From Cupriavidus necator (GTDB taxonomy: Bacteria > Pseudomonadota > Gammaproteobacteria > Burkholderiales > Burkholderiaceae): DNA of 64,000 nucleotides. The notes beneath the pieces are model-generated. The model saw only the letters and a program-made list of their open reading frames with translations, searched no databases and was not told the DNA's origin. The translations under genes were made by a program, and so were the position numbers. Of the stretch, positions 40,090 to 48,160 are shown piece by piece; within the stretch, counting starts at the first letter, position 1, and the number at the start of each line of letters is the position of its first letter. The stretch spans positions 186,001-250,000 of the forward strand of contig NZ_SROX01000002.1 in assembly GCF_013141915.1 (NCBI RefSeq), written 5' to 3'.

Positions 40090-41010
40090 ATGTCGATGGC
40101 GGATCGCGACGGCAAGATTTGGATGGACGGCAAGCTGATCGAATGGCGCGACGCCAAGATCCACGTGCTGACGCATACGCTGCACTACGGCATGGGCGTG
40201 TTCGAGGGCGTGCGCGCCTACAAGACTCCGGAAGGCACCGCCATCTTCCGCCTGAAGGAACACACCCGCCGCCTGTTCAACTCGGCCAAGATCTTCCAGA
40301 TGGCCATGCCCTTCGACGAAGCCACGCTCGAGGCCGCCCAGCGCGAAGTGGTGCGCGCCAACAACCTGGAATCGTGCTACATCCGCCCGCTGGTGTGGAT
40401 CGGCTCGGAAAAGCTGGGCGTGTCGGCCAAGGGCAACACCATCCACGTCGCCATCGCGGCATGGCCGTGGGGCGCGTACCTGGGCGAGGAAGGCATGGAG
40501 CGCGGCATCCGCGTGAAGACCTCGTCCTTCACCCGCCACCACGTCAACGTGTCGCTGGTGCGCGCCAAGGCCAGCGGCTACTACATCAACTCGATCCTGG
40601 CCAACCAGGAGGCCACCGGCCTCGGCTATGACGAAGCGCTGCTGCTCGACACCGACGGCTACGTCAGCGAAGGCTCGGGCGAGAATGTCTTCATCGTGCG
40701 CAACGGCGTGATCTACACCCCGGACCTGGCCTCGTGCCTGGACGGCATCACGCGCGACGCCACCCTGACCATCGCGCGCGACCTGGGCATCGAGGTCCGC
40801 GAAAAGCGCATCACGCGCGACGAAATGTACTGCGCCGACGAAGCCTTCTTCACCGGCACCGCCGCCGAAGTCACGCCGATCCGCGAGCTGGACGACCGCA
40901 TCATCGGCGAAGGCCGCCGCGGCCCGGTGACCAAGCAGATCCAGGACGCATTCTTTGCCGCCGTCGGCGGCACCGACGAAAAGTACAAGAAGTGGCTGAC
41001 GCTGGTCTGA
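40090..41010 (+). CDS. ilvE: Branched-chain amino acid aminotransferase
   Basis: 306 residues, fold-type IV PLP enzyme. MDGKLIEWRDAKIHVLTHTLHYGMGVFEG is represented by the pieces KIHVLTHTLHYG and VFEGVRAYKT; the PLP lysine lies in VRAKASGYYINS, and the phosphate-binding region is YVSEGSGENVFIV. It transfers the amino group from glutamate to the keto acids of Leu, Ile and Val. CAGGAGAACAGAC gives a good ribosome site before the ATG at 40090. A strong terminator lies downstream at 41030. Confidence 0.94.
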   Translation: MSMADRDGKIWMDGKLIEWRDAKIHVLTHTLHYGMGVFEGVRAYKTPEGTAIFRLKEHTRRLFNSAKIFQMAMPFDEATLEAAQREVVRANNLESCYIRPLVWIGSEKLGVSAKGNTIHVAIAAWPWGAYLGEEGMERGIRVKTSSFTRHHVNVSLVRAKASGYYINSILANQEATGLGYDEALLLDTDGYVSEGSGENVFIVRNGVIYTPDLASCLDGITRDATLTIARDLGIEVREKRITRDEMYCADEAFFTGTAAEVTPIRELDDRIIGEGRRGPVTKQIQDAFFAAVGGTDEKYKKWLTLV

Positions 41011-41029
41011 GCACCAGCCGGCAGTCGAC

Positions 41030-41076
41030 GCGCCCGGCGCCCGCCCCTTGCGGGCGCCGGGCGCGCACCTTGTTTT
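41030..41076 (+). terminator. Intrinsic terminator after ilvE
   Basis: A 15-base perfect stem GCGCCCGGCGCCCGC / GCGGGCGCCGGGCGC with loop CCCTT, followed by a T-rich stretch (TTGTTTT). Its strength suggests real termination before the zinc-finger gene. Confidence 0.8.
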
Positions 41077-41108
41077 GACGAACAATAAGCCTTATTCCCT
41101 GCAACACC

Positions 41109-41303
41109 ATGACGCAAACCGCGACCATCATCGAAATCGGCGCCGAAGACATTCCGCTGCACTGCCCGACCGCGAACACCCCGGCCTGGAACTACCACCC
41201 GCGCGTGTTTCTCGACGTGGCCGACACCGGCGAAGCCAAGTGCCCGTATTGCGGCACCGTCTACAAGCTCAAGCCGGGCACCGTGCTGAAGGGCCACCAC
41301 TGA
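41109..41303 (+). CDS. Small zinc-finger (zf-CHCC) protein
   Basis: 64 residues. The C-terminal zinc-ribbon is AKCPYCGTVYKL plus an upstream Cys/His in PLHCPTA and the segment WNYHPRVFLDV. It resembles the CHCC zinc-finger domain of the NDUFS6 complex I accessory subunit and its stand-alone bacterial relatives; a link to respiratory complex assembly is inferred from family only. The gene is short and G+C-rich but has a proper metal ligand set, so it is likely real. Confidence 0.82.
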   Translation: MTQTATIIEIGAEDIPLHCPTANTPAWNYHPRVFLDVADTGEAKCPYCGTVYKLKPGTVLKGHH

Positions 41304-41421
41304 CCCGAGCCGCCTGCCATCGCACCACCCTGACGCTCCGGGCCGCCTTCCAGCGCCCCGGAGCGTTGGCGTTGCCGGCGCCCGCGCCGCTGCGCCCGTG
41401 CCGGCTCCTTGCGCCCCGCCC

Positions 41422-42444
41422 ATGAAGAAAGCCCTCGTCATCGCCCCCAACTGGATCGGCGACGCCCTGATGGCGCAGCCGCTGTTCGCGCTGCTCAAGG
41501 CGCGCCATCCGCGCCTGGTCATCGATGCCCTCGCGCCCAAGTGGGTCGCGCCGGTGCTCGCGCGCATGCCGGAAATCGGCCGCGTGTTCCCGTCCGACCT
41601 TGCGCACGGCAAGCTGCAGCTGTCGGCGCGGCTGATGTTCGCGCAGCAGCTGAAGAACGAAGGCTATGACCTCGCCTACGTGCTGCCGAACTCGCTCAAG
41701 TCAGCGCTGATCCCGTGGCTGGCAGGCATTCCGCTGCGCATCGGCTATCGCGGCGAAGCGCGCTTCGGCATGCTCAACGTGCGCCACGCCAATCCGCCGC
41801 GCGACCACCGCCCGCCAATGGTCGAGCACTATGCCCGGCTGGCGCTCAAGCCTGGCGCGCGCCTGCCCGAGAACCTGACCGAGCCGCGCCTGCGCGTGGA
41901 CCCGGCGCGCGTGGCGGCCACCGCCGAGCGCTTCGGGCTGGCCCCGCACACGCGCGTGATCGCGTTCTGCCCCGGCGCGGAATTCGGCCCGGCCAAGCGC
42001 TGGCCCGCGGCCCATTTCGCCAAGCTGGCGCAGATGCTGCGGCGCTCCTACCCCTACGCGCAGATGATCGCGCTGGGCTCGGCCAAGGACGCCGAGATCG
42101 CCGCCGAAATCACCAGCGAGGCGCCGTTCGTGCGCAACCTGTGCGGCCAGACCTCGCTCGACGACGCCGTGGACCTGCTGGCGCTGTCCGAAGCCGCGGT
42201 CTGCAATGACTCCGGCCTGATGCACGTGACCGCGGCGCTGGGCCGGCCCCAGGTGGCGGTGTACGGCTCGAGCGATCCGCGCCACACGCCGCCGCTGTCA
42301 CAGGCAGCGAGTATCATGTGGCTGCAGCTGGAGTGCAGTCCGTGCTTCAAGCGCGAGTGCCCACTGGGCCACCTGCGCTGCCTGAAAGAAATCGAACCGG
42401 AAATGGTGTTCGTCGAGCTGCGCAAGCTGCTGCACCGGCCCTGA
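41422..42444 (+). CDS. waaF: Lipopolysaccharide heptosyltransferase II
   Basis: 340 residues, glycosyltransferase family 9. MKKALVIAPNWIGDALMAQP is the typical start, FCPGAEFGPAKRWPAAHFA is the donor-binding loop, and NDSGLMHVTAALGRPQVAVYGSSDP the second glycine-rich loop. It adds heptose II to the LPS inner core at the cytoplasmic face of the inner membrane. The start at 41422 gives the canonical family N-terminus. The following NTF2-like gene lies only 31 bases away, but no other LPS genes are in the window. Confidence 0.93.
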   Translation: MKKALVIAPNWIGDALMAQPLFALLKARHPRLVIDALAPKWVAPVLARMPEIGRVFPSDLAHGKLQLSARLMFAQQLKNEGYDLAYVLPNSLKSALIPWLAGIPLRIGYRGEARFGMLNVRHANPPRDHRPPMVEHYARLALKPGARLPENLTEPRLRVDPARVAATAERFGLAPHTRVIAFCPGAEFGPAKRWPAAHFAKLAQMLRRSYPYAQMIALGSAKDAEIAAEITSEAPFVRNLCGQTSLDDAVDLLALSEAAVCNDSGLMHVTAALGRPQVAVYGSSDPRHTPPLSQAASIMWLQLECSPCFKRECPLGHLRCLKEIEPEMVFVELRKLLHRP

Positions 42445-42475
42445 CCTCCCTGCCCTTTCCACGTCCATTGCCACC

Positions 42476-42916
42476 ATGCCTCGCTTTGCCCGCCTGTTCG
42501 ATTCCGCCGAAGACATCGTCGAAGCTTTCCGCGAAGCGCTGAAGCTGCGCGACGCCGAAGGCGCGCTGCGCCTGTGGCTGGACGAAGACTCGATCACCTG
42601 CGTGCTGCCCGACGGGCAGCGCCTGATCGGCCACGAGCAGCTGCGCCAGGCGTTCTCGCAATTGCTGGAAGAGCAGCCGGTGCTGGTCGACGCCATCGAG
42701 ACCAGCAGCCATGCCTCGATGGCCGTGTCGATCTTCGACGTGACCGAGGCGCTGCGCTTCGGCAGCGACCGCGTCGAGGCCGACCTGTACGTCCACACCA
42801 CCTACGTGCTGATGCAGAACCACGAAGGCTGGCGCCTGGCGCATATCCACTGCAGCCCGGCCAACGCGGTGCAGGTCGCCGCCGTGGCCGCCACGCCGGG
42901 CCAGGCGCTGCACTGA
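42476..42916 (+). CDS. SnoaL/NTF2-like fold protein
   Basis: 146 residues with one cone-shaped alpha+beta domain: FDSAEDIVEAFREALKLRDAEGALRLWLDEDSITCVLPDGQ (here in pieces EAFREALKLRD and ALRLWLDEDSI) and the last strands YVHTTYVLMQNHEGWRLAHIHCS. It matches the YybH-like NTF2 proteins. These are often small-molecule binding or catalytic domains of unknown role. No catalytic residues are evident beyond conserved His and Asp positions. It sits 31 bases after waaF and 42 bases before the hydrolase, so it probably shares their transcript. Function unknown. Confidence 0.8.
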   Translation: MPRFARLFDSAEDIVEAFREALKLRDAEGALRLWLDEDSITCVLPDGQRLIGHEQLRQAFSQLLEEQPVLVDAIETSSHASMAVSIFDVTEALRFGSDRVEADLYVHTTYVLMQNHEGWRLAHIHCSPANAVQVAAVAATPGQALH

Positions 42917-42958
42917 AACCGCGGCCGCGCAGCGGCCCGTCGCCACCACATTGCCGGC

Positions 42959-44041
42959 ATGACGCAGCTCCCGCACCACCGCCTGCCGCACGCGGTCCAG
43001 GCCGACCTGGCGACTGCATCGCATAGCTACGGCGGCAACATGCCGATGCCGTGGTGGCTGCGCGGCGGCCACGCGCAAACCATCATCCCCGCGCGCTTCA
43101 CGCGCCGCCCGCCACGCGTCGGTTTTCGCCGCGAACGCTGGACCACGCCCGACCACGACTTCATCGACCTCGACTGGACCACGCACGCGGTGCAGGCCGA
43201 TACTCCGCTGGTGGTGATGTTCCACGGGCTGGAAGGCGACTCCGGCAGCCACTACGCGCAGGCGCTGATGCATGCACTGGCGCTGCGCGGCTGGCAGGGC
43301 GTGATCCCGCATTTCCGCGGCTGCTCGGGCGAACTCAACCTGGCGCCGCGCTTCTACCACTCGGGCGATTCGGCGGAAATCCGCTGGGTGCTGGAGCGCC
43401 TGCGCCAGCACCACTGCGCTAACGGGCGCAAGCTGCTGGTGGTAGGCATCTCGCTGGGCGGCAATGCGCTGCTGCGCATGCTGGGCGAGGACGGCAGCCG
43501 CGCCGGGCACGTGCATGCGGCCGCGGCGATCTCGGCGCCGCTGGACCTGGCCGCGGGCGGCGCGGCGCTGTCGGTTGGCTTCAACCTGGTCTACACGCGC
43601 ATGTTCCTGCAGACGCTCAAGCGCAAGTCGCTGGCCAAGCTGGAACAGTTCCCGGGCCTGTTCGACCGCGACACGATGCTGGCCAGCCGCGACCTGTACG
43701 CCTTCGACAACGTCGTCACCGCGCCGCTGCACGGCTTTGCCGATACCGACGACTACTGGCGCCGCGCCGCGAGCAAACCCGTGCTGCGCGACATCGCCGT
43801 GCCCACGCTGGTGCTCAACGCGCGCAACGATCCCTTCCTGCCAGGCCAGCACCTGCCCGGCCCCGCCGACGTCAGCCTGCAGGTCTGGCTGGAACAGCCC
43901 GAGCACGGCGGCCATGTCGGCTTCATGACCCCGCCCGCGGGCTGGCGCCGGCACCTGCCGCTGCAGGTCGACGGGCGCTTCAGCGGCCATATCGAATGGC
44001 TGCCGGCACGGATCCTGCAATTTTTCGACAGCATGATGTAA
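42959..44041 (+). CDS. YheT-family alpha/beta hydrolase
   Basis: 360 residues with the alpha/beta hydrolase fold. WWLRGGHAQTIIPARF is the YheT signature, FRGCSGELNLAPRFYHSGD the cap region, and the nucleophile Ser lies in VVGISLGGNALLRML. TLVLNARNDPFLPG holds the acid and EHGGHVGFM the His. It is close to the E. coli YheT-type esterases. The substrate is unknown. The gene lies between the NTF2-like gene and a small hypothetical gene that follows after about 30 bases. Confidence 0.88.
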   Translation: MTQLPHHRLPHAVQADLATASHSYGGNMPMPWWLRGGHAQTIIPARFTRRPPRVGFRRERWTTPDHDFIDLDWTTHAVQADTPLVVMFHGLEGDSGSHYAQALMHALALRGWQGVIPHFRGCSGELNLAPRFYHSGDSAEIRWVLERLRQHHCANGRKLLVVGISLGGNALLRMLGEDGSRAGHVHAAAAISAPLDLAAGGAALSVGFNLVYTRMFLQTLKRKSLAKLEQFPGLFDRDTMLASRDLYAFDNVVTAPLHGFADTDDYWRRAASKPVLRDIAVPTLVLNARNDPFLPGQHLPGPADVSLQVWLEQPEHGGHVGFMTPPAGWRRHLPLQVDGRFSGHIEWLPARILQFFDSMM

Positions 44042-44071
44042 GGCGGGGCACCGCTCCGCCGGGAGGCAATG

Positions 44072-44644
44072 ATGGACGACATCGTCAGGCAGGCCATGGC
44101 ACGCTGGCCCAACGTGCCCAATGCCTATGGCTGGCTCGCGCTGGACCGCCGCGGCCAGTGGCGCCTGCGCAATGAATACGCCCAGCAGCACGGGCTCTCG
44201 GGCGACCCCATCCGCCATGAAGCGCTGATCGGCTTTATCGAGCGCAACTACCTGTGCGATGAGCGCGGCTGCTGGTACTTCCAGAACGGGCCGCAGCGGG
44301 TCTTCGTGTCACTGGGCTATGCGCCGTGGATCGTGCGGCTGCACCAGGGCAGGTTGCAGACCACTACGCGGCAGGCCTTCACGCTGCAGTCATGCTACGC
44401 CGACGAGCACGGCAACGTAGTGCTGGCAGGCACCGTGGACGGCGTTGATGGCCCGCAGGCAGCCCTGCTGCACGACCATGACCTGGAGCAGTTCAGCGGC
44501 GCCAGCACCTGGCATGGCGAAGCCTGCGGCGCCGACCTGGGCGTGTTCCACCACGATGGCCGCGACCTGCCGATCGAACCGATTGCCGAGAGCGAAGTGC
44601 CCAAGCGCTTCGGCTTCGTGCGCCAGCCGGCGTCGACGGAATGA
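44072..44644 (+). CDS. Conserved hypothetical protein (DUF29xx-type, unassigned)
   Basis: About 190 residues. I do not recognise a named domain. It begins MDDIVRQAMARWPNVPNAYG and contains repeated beta-strand segments (RVFVSLGYAPWIVRLHQGRL, AALLHDHDLEQFSG) with an acidic C-terminus and no signal peptide or membrane helix, so it should be cytoplasmic. ATG 44069 and 44072 are both possible; GGGAGG at 44061 gives better spacing to 44072. It follows the YheT gene. Its function is unknown, and similar single-copy proteins are common in Burkholderiales. Confidence 0.75.
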   Translation: MDDIVRQAMARWPNVPNAYGWLALDRRGQWRLRNEYAQQHGLSGDPIRHEALIGFIERNYLCDERGCWYFQNGPQRVFVSLGYAPWIVRLHQGRLQTTTRQAFTLQSCYADEHGNVVLAGTVDGVDGPQAALLHDHDLEQFSGASTWHGEACGADLGVFHHDGRDLPIEPIAESEVPKRFGFVRQPASTE

Positions 44645-44651
44645 AGCGGGC

Positions 44652-46427
44652 CTAGTTCGGCATGCCCTTGTTGTCCTGCTTGTCCTCGCGGTACTGGCGC
44701 TCCAGCTGGTGCAGCCGCGCATCGACCTCGGAGAGCGTGTAGAAATCGCCATCGCCGGCCTTGCGCGCGATCTGCAGCTGTTCGATGGCAGCCTGGTAGG
44801 CGCCATCCATCGCGTACTTTTCCGCCAGCGCCTGGTGTTGCTGCAGCCGCTTGCCCTGGCCCGCGTAGGCGCGCGCGAGCATCTCCCACCATTCGCTGCG
44901 GCCGGTCTCCTGGCGCGTGCGCTCGCGCAGGAAACGCACGGCTTCGTCGTGGCGGCCCGAGCCGATCAGGGTCTCGGCGTAAGCCACCGCCACCGCGTGC
45001 GACAGCGGGAAGGCCTTCATCGAAGCGCTGGCCTGGGACAGCGCCTCGGGCACCCGGCCCTGCACGCGCGCCAGTTCCACCGCCATCACGTCCAGCATCG
45101 GGCTGCCGGAGCTGGCGCCGGGGATATTGCCGTAGAGGCGGCGCGCTTCGGCCAGTTCCTGTTCGGCAGCCGGATAGCGGCGCAGGCGCTGCTCGATAAA
45201 CGCCAGCGCGTAGTGCAGGGCCGGCGCGCGCAACGTGGAGGCACCCGACAGTTGCGTGCGCAGCGCCGCGCGCAGGTTCTGCAGGTCGCTCGGCGACGCT
45301 TCCTGGATCACGCGTGCGCGCATCCGCGCGAACTCGTACTCGGGCGTGTTGGGCACCTTGCGCTGGCTGGCATGGCTGACGCGATCCTGCATGTCGGCGA
45401 TGCGCTCGGAGGTCAGCGGGTGGGTGCGCACATAAGACGGCACCGAGTTCTCGGCAGTGCCCGAAGCACGCTGCAGCCGCATGAAGAAATCGGGCATGCC
45501 CTGCGGATCGAATCCCGCCGCGGTCAGGATCTGGAAGCCGACCCGGTCGGCCTCGCGCTCCGCGCCGCGCGAGAACGACAGCTGGTTGGCGATGGCAGCG
45601 CCCTGCCCGCCCATGGCCAGCGCCGCCGCCGCATCCGGGCTGCGCGTCGCGGCGAGCCCGGCCAACACCATCGACGCCAGCGCAATCCACATCGACTGGT
45701 CTTGCTGGGTGATGCCGCGCGCGATATGCCGCTGCATCACGTGGCCGATTTCATGGCCCACCACCGAGGCCAGCTCGGATTCGGTATCGGACTGCACCAG
45801 CAGCCCGGTGTGCACGCCGATATAGCCGCCCGGCAGGGCAAAGGCGTTGATGCTGCGGTCGCGCACCGCGAACAGGTCGAAGCCGGTGGCGAAGGTGCCC
45901 GCGCCGGTGGAGCCGGAGATGCTCTGGCGCCGCGCCGCCTGCACCAGCCGGTAGCCGAGCGCGTTCAGGTAATCGGACAGCAGCGGATCAGCCACGTACA
46001 GCGGATCGCGCCGGATATCGCGCATGATGCGGTCGCCCAGGCGTTTTTCCATGTCGGGCGACAGCGCCGCGGTGGACGGGTCGCCAAGGTCCGGCAGCTG
46101 CACGCCGCCCGCCTCTACCACTGCGTTGTTGGTGCGCAGGCCGAACTCGGATTTCTGGCCGGCCTTCACACTGCGGTTCAGGTTGTCATAGACCTGGTCG
46201 GCGGCCTCGCCCGATGCGGCCGGTACCGGCGTCGCTGGCGCCGCCGCGGTGCGCGGCGTACCTTGTGGCCAGGCCGGTGCCGCGAACGTCAGCGCAAGCA
46301 GTGCCGCCAGCGGGCGCCGCCACGGCGACCTGCCGCACCGATGTGACGCGGAGCCGGCAGGAACGGCATCTGCCACGGCGTCACGGCCACATGCGGCAGA
46401 CCTGCGAAGCGATGGGTGATTTGGCAT
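44652..46427 (-). CDS. bepA: Periplasmic M48 metalloprotease with TPR domain (BepA/YfgC-like)
   Basis: 591 residues. Signal region (about 36-55, [19 protein letters not shown]), M48 zinc protease domain with the HExxH motif [17 protein letters not shown], then tetratricopeptide repeats to the C-terminus ([26 protein letters not shown]). BepA assists and degrades outer-membrane proteins such as LptD at the BAM complex. The N-terminus before the signal is unusually long, so a start a little downstream of 46427 is possible. It is divergent from moaC; only 51 bases separate them. Confidence 0.88.
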   Translation of the reverse strand: MPNHPSLRRSAACGRDAVADAVPAGSASHRCGRSPWRRPLAALLALTFAAPAWPQGTPRTAAAPATPVPAASGEAADQVYDNLNRSVKAGQKSEFGLRTNNAVVEAGGVQLPDLGDPSTAALSPDMEKRLGDRIMRDIRRDPLYVADPLLSDYLNALGYRLVQAARRQSISGSTGAGTFATGFDLFAVRDRSINAFALPGGYIGVHTGLLVQSDTESELASVVGHEIGHVMQRHIARGITQQDQSMWIALASMVLAGLAATRSPDAAAALAMGGQGAAIANQLSFSRGAEREADRVGFQILTAAGFDPQGMPDFFMRLQRASGTAENSVPSYVRTHPLTSERIADMQDRVSHASQRKVPNTPEYEFARMRARVIQEASPSDLQNLRAALRTQLSGASTLRAPALHYALAFIEQRLRRYPAAEQELAEARRLYGNIPGASSGSPMLDVMAVELARVQGRVPEALSQASASMKAFPLSHAVAVAYAETLIGSGRHDEAVRFLRERTRQETGRSEWWEMLARAYAGQGKRLQQHQALAEKYAMDGAYQAAIEQLQIARKAGDGDFYTLSEVDARLHQLERQYREDKQDNKGMPN

Positions 46428-46478
46428 GTTGCTATGATAGCGGCCTCCCGCACGCAGTTCGCCCCCAGGCTTTCCACC

Positions 46479-46958
46479 ATGACCCAGCTCACTCATTTCG
46501 ACACCGCCGGACAAGCCCACATGGTCGACGTCGGCGACAAGGCCAGCACCCATCGCGTCGCGGTGGCCACCGGCACCATCACCATGCAGCCCGCCACCTT
46601 CGCCCTGGTGCGCGACGGCAGCGCCAAGAAAGGCGACGTGATCGGCATCGCCCGCGTGGCGGCGATCATGGCCACCAAGCGCACCGCCGACCTGATCCCG
46701 CTGTGCCATCCGATCGGCCTGACCAAGGTGGCCGTAGAGTTCGCGCTGGACGAGGCCACCGCCACCGTCGCCTGCACCGTGCGCACCGAGACCCGCGGCC
46801 AGACCGGCGTGGAGATGGAGGCACTGACCGGCGTGCAGGTGGCGCTGCTGACGATCTATGACATGTGCAAGGCGGTGGACCGCGGCATGGTGATCGGCAA
46901 TGTGAAGCTGCTGGAGAAGCACGGCGGCAAGTCCGGGGATTGGGTGGCGGCGGATTGA
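46479..46958 (+). CDS. moaC: Cyclic pyranopterin monophosphate synthase
   Basis: 159 residues. [20 protein letters not shown] is the family start; [18 protein letters not shown] and [23 protein letters not shown] are the catalytic segments, with the C-terminal [10 protein letters not shown]. With MoaA it converts GTP to cyclic pyranopterin monophosphate in molybdenum cofactor synthesis, in the cytoplasm. It is a lone moa gene here. The ATG at 46479 gives the canonical length; codons before it are not conserved. A TATGAT -10-like box lies at 46433-46438. Confidence 0.94.
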   Translation: MTQLTHFDTAGQAHMVDVGDKASTHRVAVATGTITMQPATFALVRDGSAKKGDVIGIARVAAIMATKRTADLIPLCHPIGLTKVAVEFALDEATATVACTVRTETRGQTGVEMEALTGVQVALLTIYDMCKAVDRGMVIGNVKLLEKHGGKSGDWVAAD

Positions 46959-47193
46959 AGCGCTGGTGTTGAATCCCGACGTACGTGACGCTCGCAATAC
47001 GTGGGGTAAGGGATGACGTGGCCTTGTCTTACTCGAACCTGGTTCCCGAGTAATAAAGGTAACGCCGCATTTCCCCGTGCGCTTTCGCCCACATCTGCGC
47101 GTGACAATTTGGTATTCAATATGATTGCGGGCCGCCGCTGGGTCGCGGCCAGCTGACCCTGTCCGCGGCGCGCGCGGGGATGAGGTGGATACC

Positions 47194-47628
47194 ATGAACG
47201 GGCGCATGCTCTGCCAGATCGCCCTGGCACTCGCGGCCACGGCCGCAAGCGGCGCCGCCCTTGCCGGGCGGGCCGATTTCCATGATGCCGCCTGGCATGA
47301 CGGCGATACCCGCGGCGGCATGATCCGGACACGGACCAGCGTGGGCGTCGGCATCTATCTCGGCCCCGGCGCGTTCTACGGTGGCTATCCCTATGGCTAC
47401 CCCGCTCCGTACTATTACCCGCCCGCCGTGGTCGCGGTACCCGCGGCGCCGCCGCAGTATATCGAGCAGGGACCCAACGGCCCGGTGCCGGCCCCCGGCC
47501 CCGACGGCGTCATGCCGCAGCAGGGCTGGTGGTACCACTGCAACCAGCCTGAAGGCTACTACCCTTACGTGGCAGACTGCCCGGGCGGCTGGCAACGCGT
47601 ACCGGCACAGCCGCCGGCCAATTCCTGA
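47194..47628 (+). CDS. Exported Tyr/Pro/Gly-rich small protein
   Basis: 144 residues. Signal peptide (LCQIALALAATAASGAALAG), then a mature part rich in Tyr, Gly and Pro: YGGYPYGYPAPYYYPP and PNGPVPAPGPDG, with a conserved-looking C-terminal WWYHCNQPEGYYPYVADCPGGW that has two Cys. Proteins of this type are usually found in the envelope of beta-proteobacteria without known function. The adjacent gene encodes a glycine-zipper lipoprotein, 15 bases on, suggesting a joint envelope role. No ribosome site stands out beyond GATGAGGTG. Confidence 0.75.
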   Translation: MNGRMLCQIALALAATAASGAALAGRADFHDAAWHDGDTRGGMIRTRTSVGVGIYLGPGAFYGGYPYGYPAPYYYPPAVVAVPAAPPQYIEQGPNGPVPAPGPDGVMPQQGWWYHCNQPEGYYPYVADCPGGWQRVPAQPPANS

Positions 47629-47643
47629 CACGGGGGTGACACC

Positions 47644-48159
47644 ATGCATGCCCTGATCCGCGCCACGCTGGCCGTGGCCACCCTCGCCCTTGGCGCTTGC
47701 GCCGTGCTGCCCGCGGGACCTAGCGTGATGGCGCTGCCGGGCACCGGCAAGAGCTTCGACCAGTTCCGCACCGACGACTACAACTGCCGGCAATTTGCCT
47801 TCGGGCGCGTCGGCGGTGTTTCTTCGGCACAGGCGGCGAACAACGCCGCGGTCGGCAGCGCCGTGGTCGGCACCGCGCTGGGCGCCGCCGCCGGCGCCGC
47901 GTTCAACGGCGGCTCGGGCGCGGCGGTGGGCGCGGGCGTCGGCCTGCTCACGGGCGCGGCGGTCGGCGCCGGCAATGCGCAGTACGCCGGCTATGGCACG
48001 CAGCAGCAATACGACGCCGCCTACGTGCAATGCATGTACGCGAGCGGCAATCGCGTCCCCGTGCCGGGGCGCGTGGCCGCGGCACCGGTTGCGGCGCCGC
48101 GCTACTACTATCCGCCGCCCCCGCCGCCGGTCTACTACAGCCCGTATCCGTACTACTAG
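47644..48159 (+). CDS. Glycine-zipper lipoprotein
   Basis: 171 residues. Lipoprotein signal with lipobox LGAC, a short linker, then YNCRQFAFGRVGG and a glycine-zipper core (AAVGSAVVGTALGAAAGAAF, GAGVGLLTGAAVGAGNAQYAG) that can pack into an outer-membrane helix, as in OmpA-like or SlyB-type proteins. The C-terminus is Pro/Tyr-rich (YYYPPPPPPVYYSPYPYY), similar to the neighbour. It is convergent with the ligase-type gene with a single base between. Function unknown; envelope integrity is an inference. Confidence 0.78.
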   Translation: MHALIRATLAVATLALGACAVLPAGPSVMALPGTGKSFDQFRTDDYNCRQFAFGRVGGVSSAQAANNAAVGSAVVGTALGAAAGAAFNGGSGAAVGAGVGLLTGAAVGAGNAQYAGYGTQQQYDAAYVQCMYASGNRVPVPGRVAAAPVAAPRYYYPPPPPPVYYSPYPYY

Positions 48160-48160
48160 G

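Noticed and set aside
47029..47053. TTACTC-GAACC-T-GGTTC-CC-GAGTAA inverted repeat after moaC
   Set aside because: It is a broken palindrome with no T-run and no adjacent promoter; significance cannot be judged by eye.
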